From NCBI GenBank assembly GCA_013396915.1, contig VWZL01002048.1, positions 372,001-436,000 on the forward strand: DNA of 64,000 bases. The letters are read 5' to 3'. Position 1 is the stretch's first letter, and the number at the start of each line of letters is the position of its first letter. The translations under genes and the position numbers were made by a program. Shown in pieces: positions 61,611 through 64,000 of this stretch. This DNA is from Stercorarius parasiticus. Its lineage: Eukaryota > Chordata > Aves > Charadriiformes > Stercorariidae. The notes below the pieces were generated by a model. That model did not search any database, was not told the origin of the DNA, and was given only the letters and a program-made list of their open reading frames with translations.

Positions 61611-64000
61611 GTAATGTTTTGGGACACCGGAGGCTGAAGCGGTAGGGCTGTGGGTACGGTTTTGCCTTATGTTGTGCTTTTCTGCCCTGTTCCTGCAAAG
61701 CCATCTGTTTGGGGTCTGCGCCTCGGCTGTGTTTGCGGTCTCCGTACCATCCTGTCTTCTCCGAGGATAAGATTCAGTCATTTTATGCCCTGTTGTCCTG
61801 CTTGTCCCTTCCCCAGAGGGACAGACACCCTACAGTCCAGACAGAAAATAACCTGCAAAAATCAACAGAAGCACAGCGCAGTACTTTAATTATGTATCTC
61901 CAGAAAAAAAAAGGATGAGTCATATGCTGTGGCAAAGCTGATTTAGATGCGAGGCGGAGAGAGGCAACGCTATTGAAAAAGGACAGCATGCCAAATGCGG
62001 TATCTGTTGGCTGTATTTTCTGCGCGTTCCCCAGTCCCTGCGCAATCCCATGCTGTAAGTTATCCACCCCGAGCTCCGTGCCAGCCTACCCTTCCTTCGG
62101 AAACACAGTCTTTGCCCAGGGGTCCGTGCCTGTAGGTTAGGAAAAGTGAGGTGAGTTGATTATTTCAAGTTCTCAGAGTGCAGAAACAAGCTGAAGAGTT
62201 TTTTCTTACCTTTTGGGTATTCTTCTCGAGGGAAAATGGAGTGCAATTCTGCATCTGTCTGCTGAAAACCACAAGTGCGAAAAAGGTGTTAATCTCCCCA
62301 CAGAGGTTAAAGATGAAAAATAATTGTTCTTCCTGAATCCTGACAACCAACTTTTTTCCACCAAAATCCTTTCTGTCTCTTCGGTAGCCTTAGTAACAGA
62401 TGAGAGTTAATTTATGTGCAACTTTCCGAGCCCCGTGTTGGGTGATTAGGCGGGCTTATTTTGAAGTCCGCCTTCTTCCCCAAATGTCAGGCTCTATTTT
62501 GTGAATGAACATTTTGCAATGTGATGTGTGCCCTGGGAAAAGGAAGGGGAAAAAAAAAAATCCCGAACGCCCAAATAAGAGCAACTCATGATTTTGTTTC
62601 TCTTTTACTTATCCATTTATTCTTATTTAACCCACACTTTTTACCTCATTAAGATCAGCACTGTGAATCAGGTTTATTTTCAGACACTGGTATAGTAATA
62701 GTGATACGCTAAATATGACTTTGTTCTTCAGCAGCTAGCTGCGGGCTGGGAATAATGTGCGATCAGCTCTGTAAAAACCCAAGTAGTATCTCATTTTTGC
62801 AAATCAGCCCTTGAAGTCTCTATTTGTCGTTAATATCGAAACCTTGAATTTCAGCAAAACCGCATTTCTAATGCGGTCGGTTATAGGAAGATTATTCTAG
62901 ATTTTGGCTTTTGCCAAGGATGCAAATCCCCTGGCTCATGGTCAAACCAGATGAAACTTGAGCGTCTAAGACACTTAGATTCCAACATTTGTGCTTTAAA
63001 AACAGGGAAGCCTGACCCTACTTTTAGAGATTATTCATTCCTTCTCTTTCTTCCCTTCTCCTCCTCCGGTATTTAAGTTGCCTTGTCAATCATACGCGAG
63101 ACTTTGAACATACAGTAACATTTCCTACCAGAGGATATAAGTTTGACTCAGAAATGTGCCTCTAAATTTCATTTAAAATTACAGGTAACAGTGAGAATGC
63201 ACATTTGAGAACTGTGCTGCTTTGAAAAGACACAATGTTATGATTTATTTTCCTTGGAGGCAGGGTTTAAAAAAAAAAAAGTGGCTTAAAATAAGAGGTG
63301 GAATATCACATTGCTTTTATGTAGCACTGCACAATCCAGTGCAATGATAGGAAGCATGCTTAGTGTGTGTCACCTGTTAAATATCCTTTTCACAGCATTT
63401 ATCCACGTTAAGACGCCAGGGGCTTTATTTTTTCATTGCCTTCTATCTCGGGCAGTTCTCTACGCTTACGCTAGGTGAAAGGAGGAGGAAAAACATGATA
63501 AAATGCTTTCAAGGGAGGAAGTGGTGTTGGGCAGCTACTGGCACGAATAAAGGTGGTCCTTCACCTTACATAAAAGTCCTTCTGATGCAAGGTGAAGGAC
63601 TAATTTAATTAACCATCACTATCTACTTAACCGTGGCAGGAAAAAAAGAGCCTACTTCTCTATGGGCATGCAAACGTGGAGAGGAAAGGCAGGTGTTTTC
63701 AGCTGTTGAGCACGTGTGTGCGAGTTAGATTGCTAATGTTTTCTTGAAGTTGTCCACGGTGTGTTGGAGATCGTGTTTTGGGAGGTGGATACTGAAGCCT
63801 AATCACTAGGATTGAACTATTCTTTGAAAGGCAGGAAATTAAAGTCTTGGGTATTTTTCAAAGCAAGCAGTGCTGAAGTGCGTCGGGCTTCTTTTTCACT
63901 AGGAAAAATCTGTCTGTGTGATAAGTGACTGCTCTGGAGACAGTTTCTAACATGATCACGCGCTTTGGATTTCAGAGAAATTAAGATTTGAATTGTTGTG
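61611..64000 (+). other. HDAC4 intron after exon J (right end outside the window)
   Basis: At least 2390 bp. The next exon, beginning the catalytic domain, is absent. It is AT-rich from 62380, with an A run at about 63269-63280 and a small perfect-arm hairpin at 63556-63600. I see no mobile element. Confidence 0.88.
63556..63600. repeat. Small inverted repeat (hairpin)
   Basis: Arms GTCCTTCACCTT at 63556-63567 and AAGGTGAAGGAC at 63589-63600 are perfect complements. Three further pairs lie inside after one mismatch. The loop repeats GTCCTTC at 63576-63582. Confidence 0.8.

Overview
This window is 64 kb of a bird nuclear genome from a draft assembly. It contains two N gaps and three isolated N bases. 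The evidence for a bird is a vertebrate class IIa histone deacetylase gene split by introns of 83 bp to about 13 kb, together with several CR1 retrotransposon copies that end in the avian 3' signature (two ATTCTGTGA-like octamers). There is no prokaryotic gene organisation, and nearly every long open frame outside the exons described here looks accidental.

One gene fills the window: HDAC4 on the plus strand. Ten consecutive coding exons run from 11026 to 61610, and every exon junction is consistent in reading phase. Together they encode about 540 residues, matching human HDAC4 residues 114 to 655 as I remember that protein. This is the whole central regulatory part: the end of the glutamine-rich oligomerisation helix, the MEF2-binding helix, the nuclear localisation signal, the three 14-3-3 phosphoserines (human S246, S467, S632), the caspase site at D289, the PxLPxI ankyrin-repeat docking motif, the SUMO site K559 and the CaMKII docking region near R601. 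The start codon and N-terminal exons lie left of the window, and the zinc-dependent deacetylase domain lies to its right.

Layout: 1-11025 is intron with three CR1 3' fragments and an N gap. 11026-21525 holds exons A to C. 21526-34452 is the longest intron. 34453-44213 holds exons D to G, with a 5'-truncated CR1 at 38420-39804 in the E-F intron. 44214-47616 is intron and 47617-47846 is exon H. 47847-59434 is a large intron with an internally deleted reverse-strand CR1. Exons I and J follow, then intron to the window end.

No new mobile system, CRISPR array or operon-like system is present. The most interesting signals concern HDAC4 splicing: a tandem donor that would insert three residues into the caspase site, a tandem acceptor before exon H, an 83-bp mini-intron, and three phase-symmetric exons that each carry one regulatory module. 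All rest on sequence reading alone and need transcript data.
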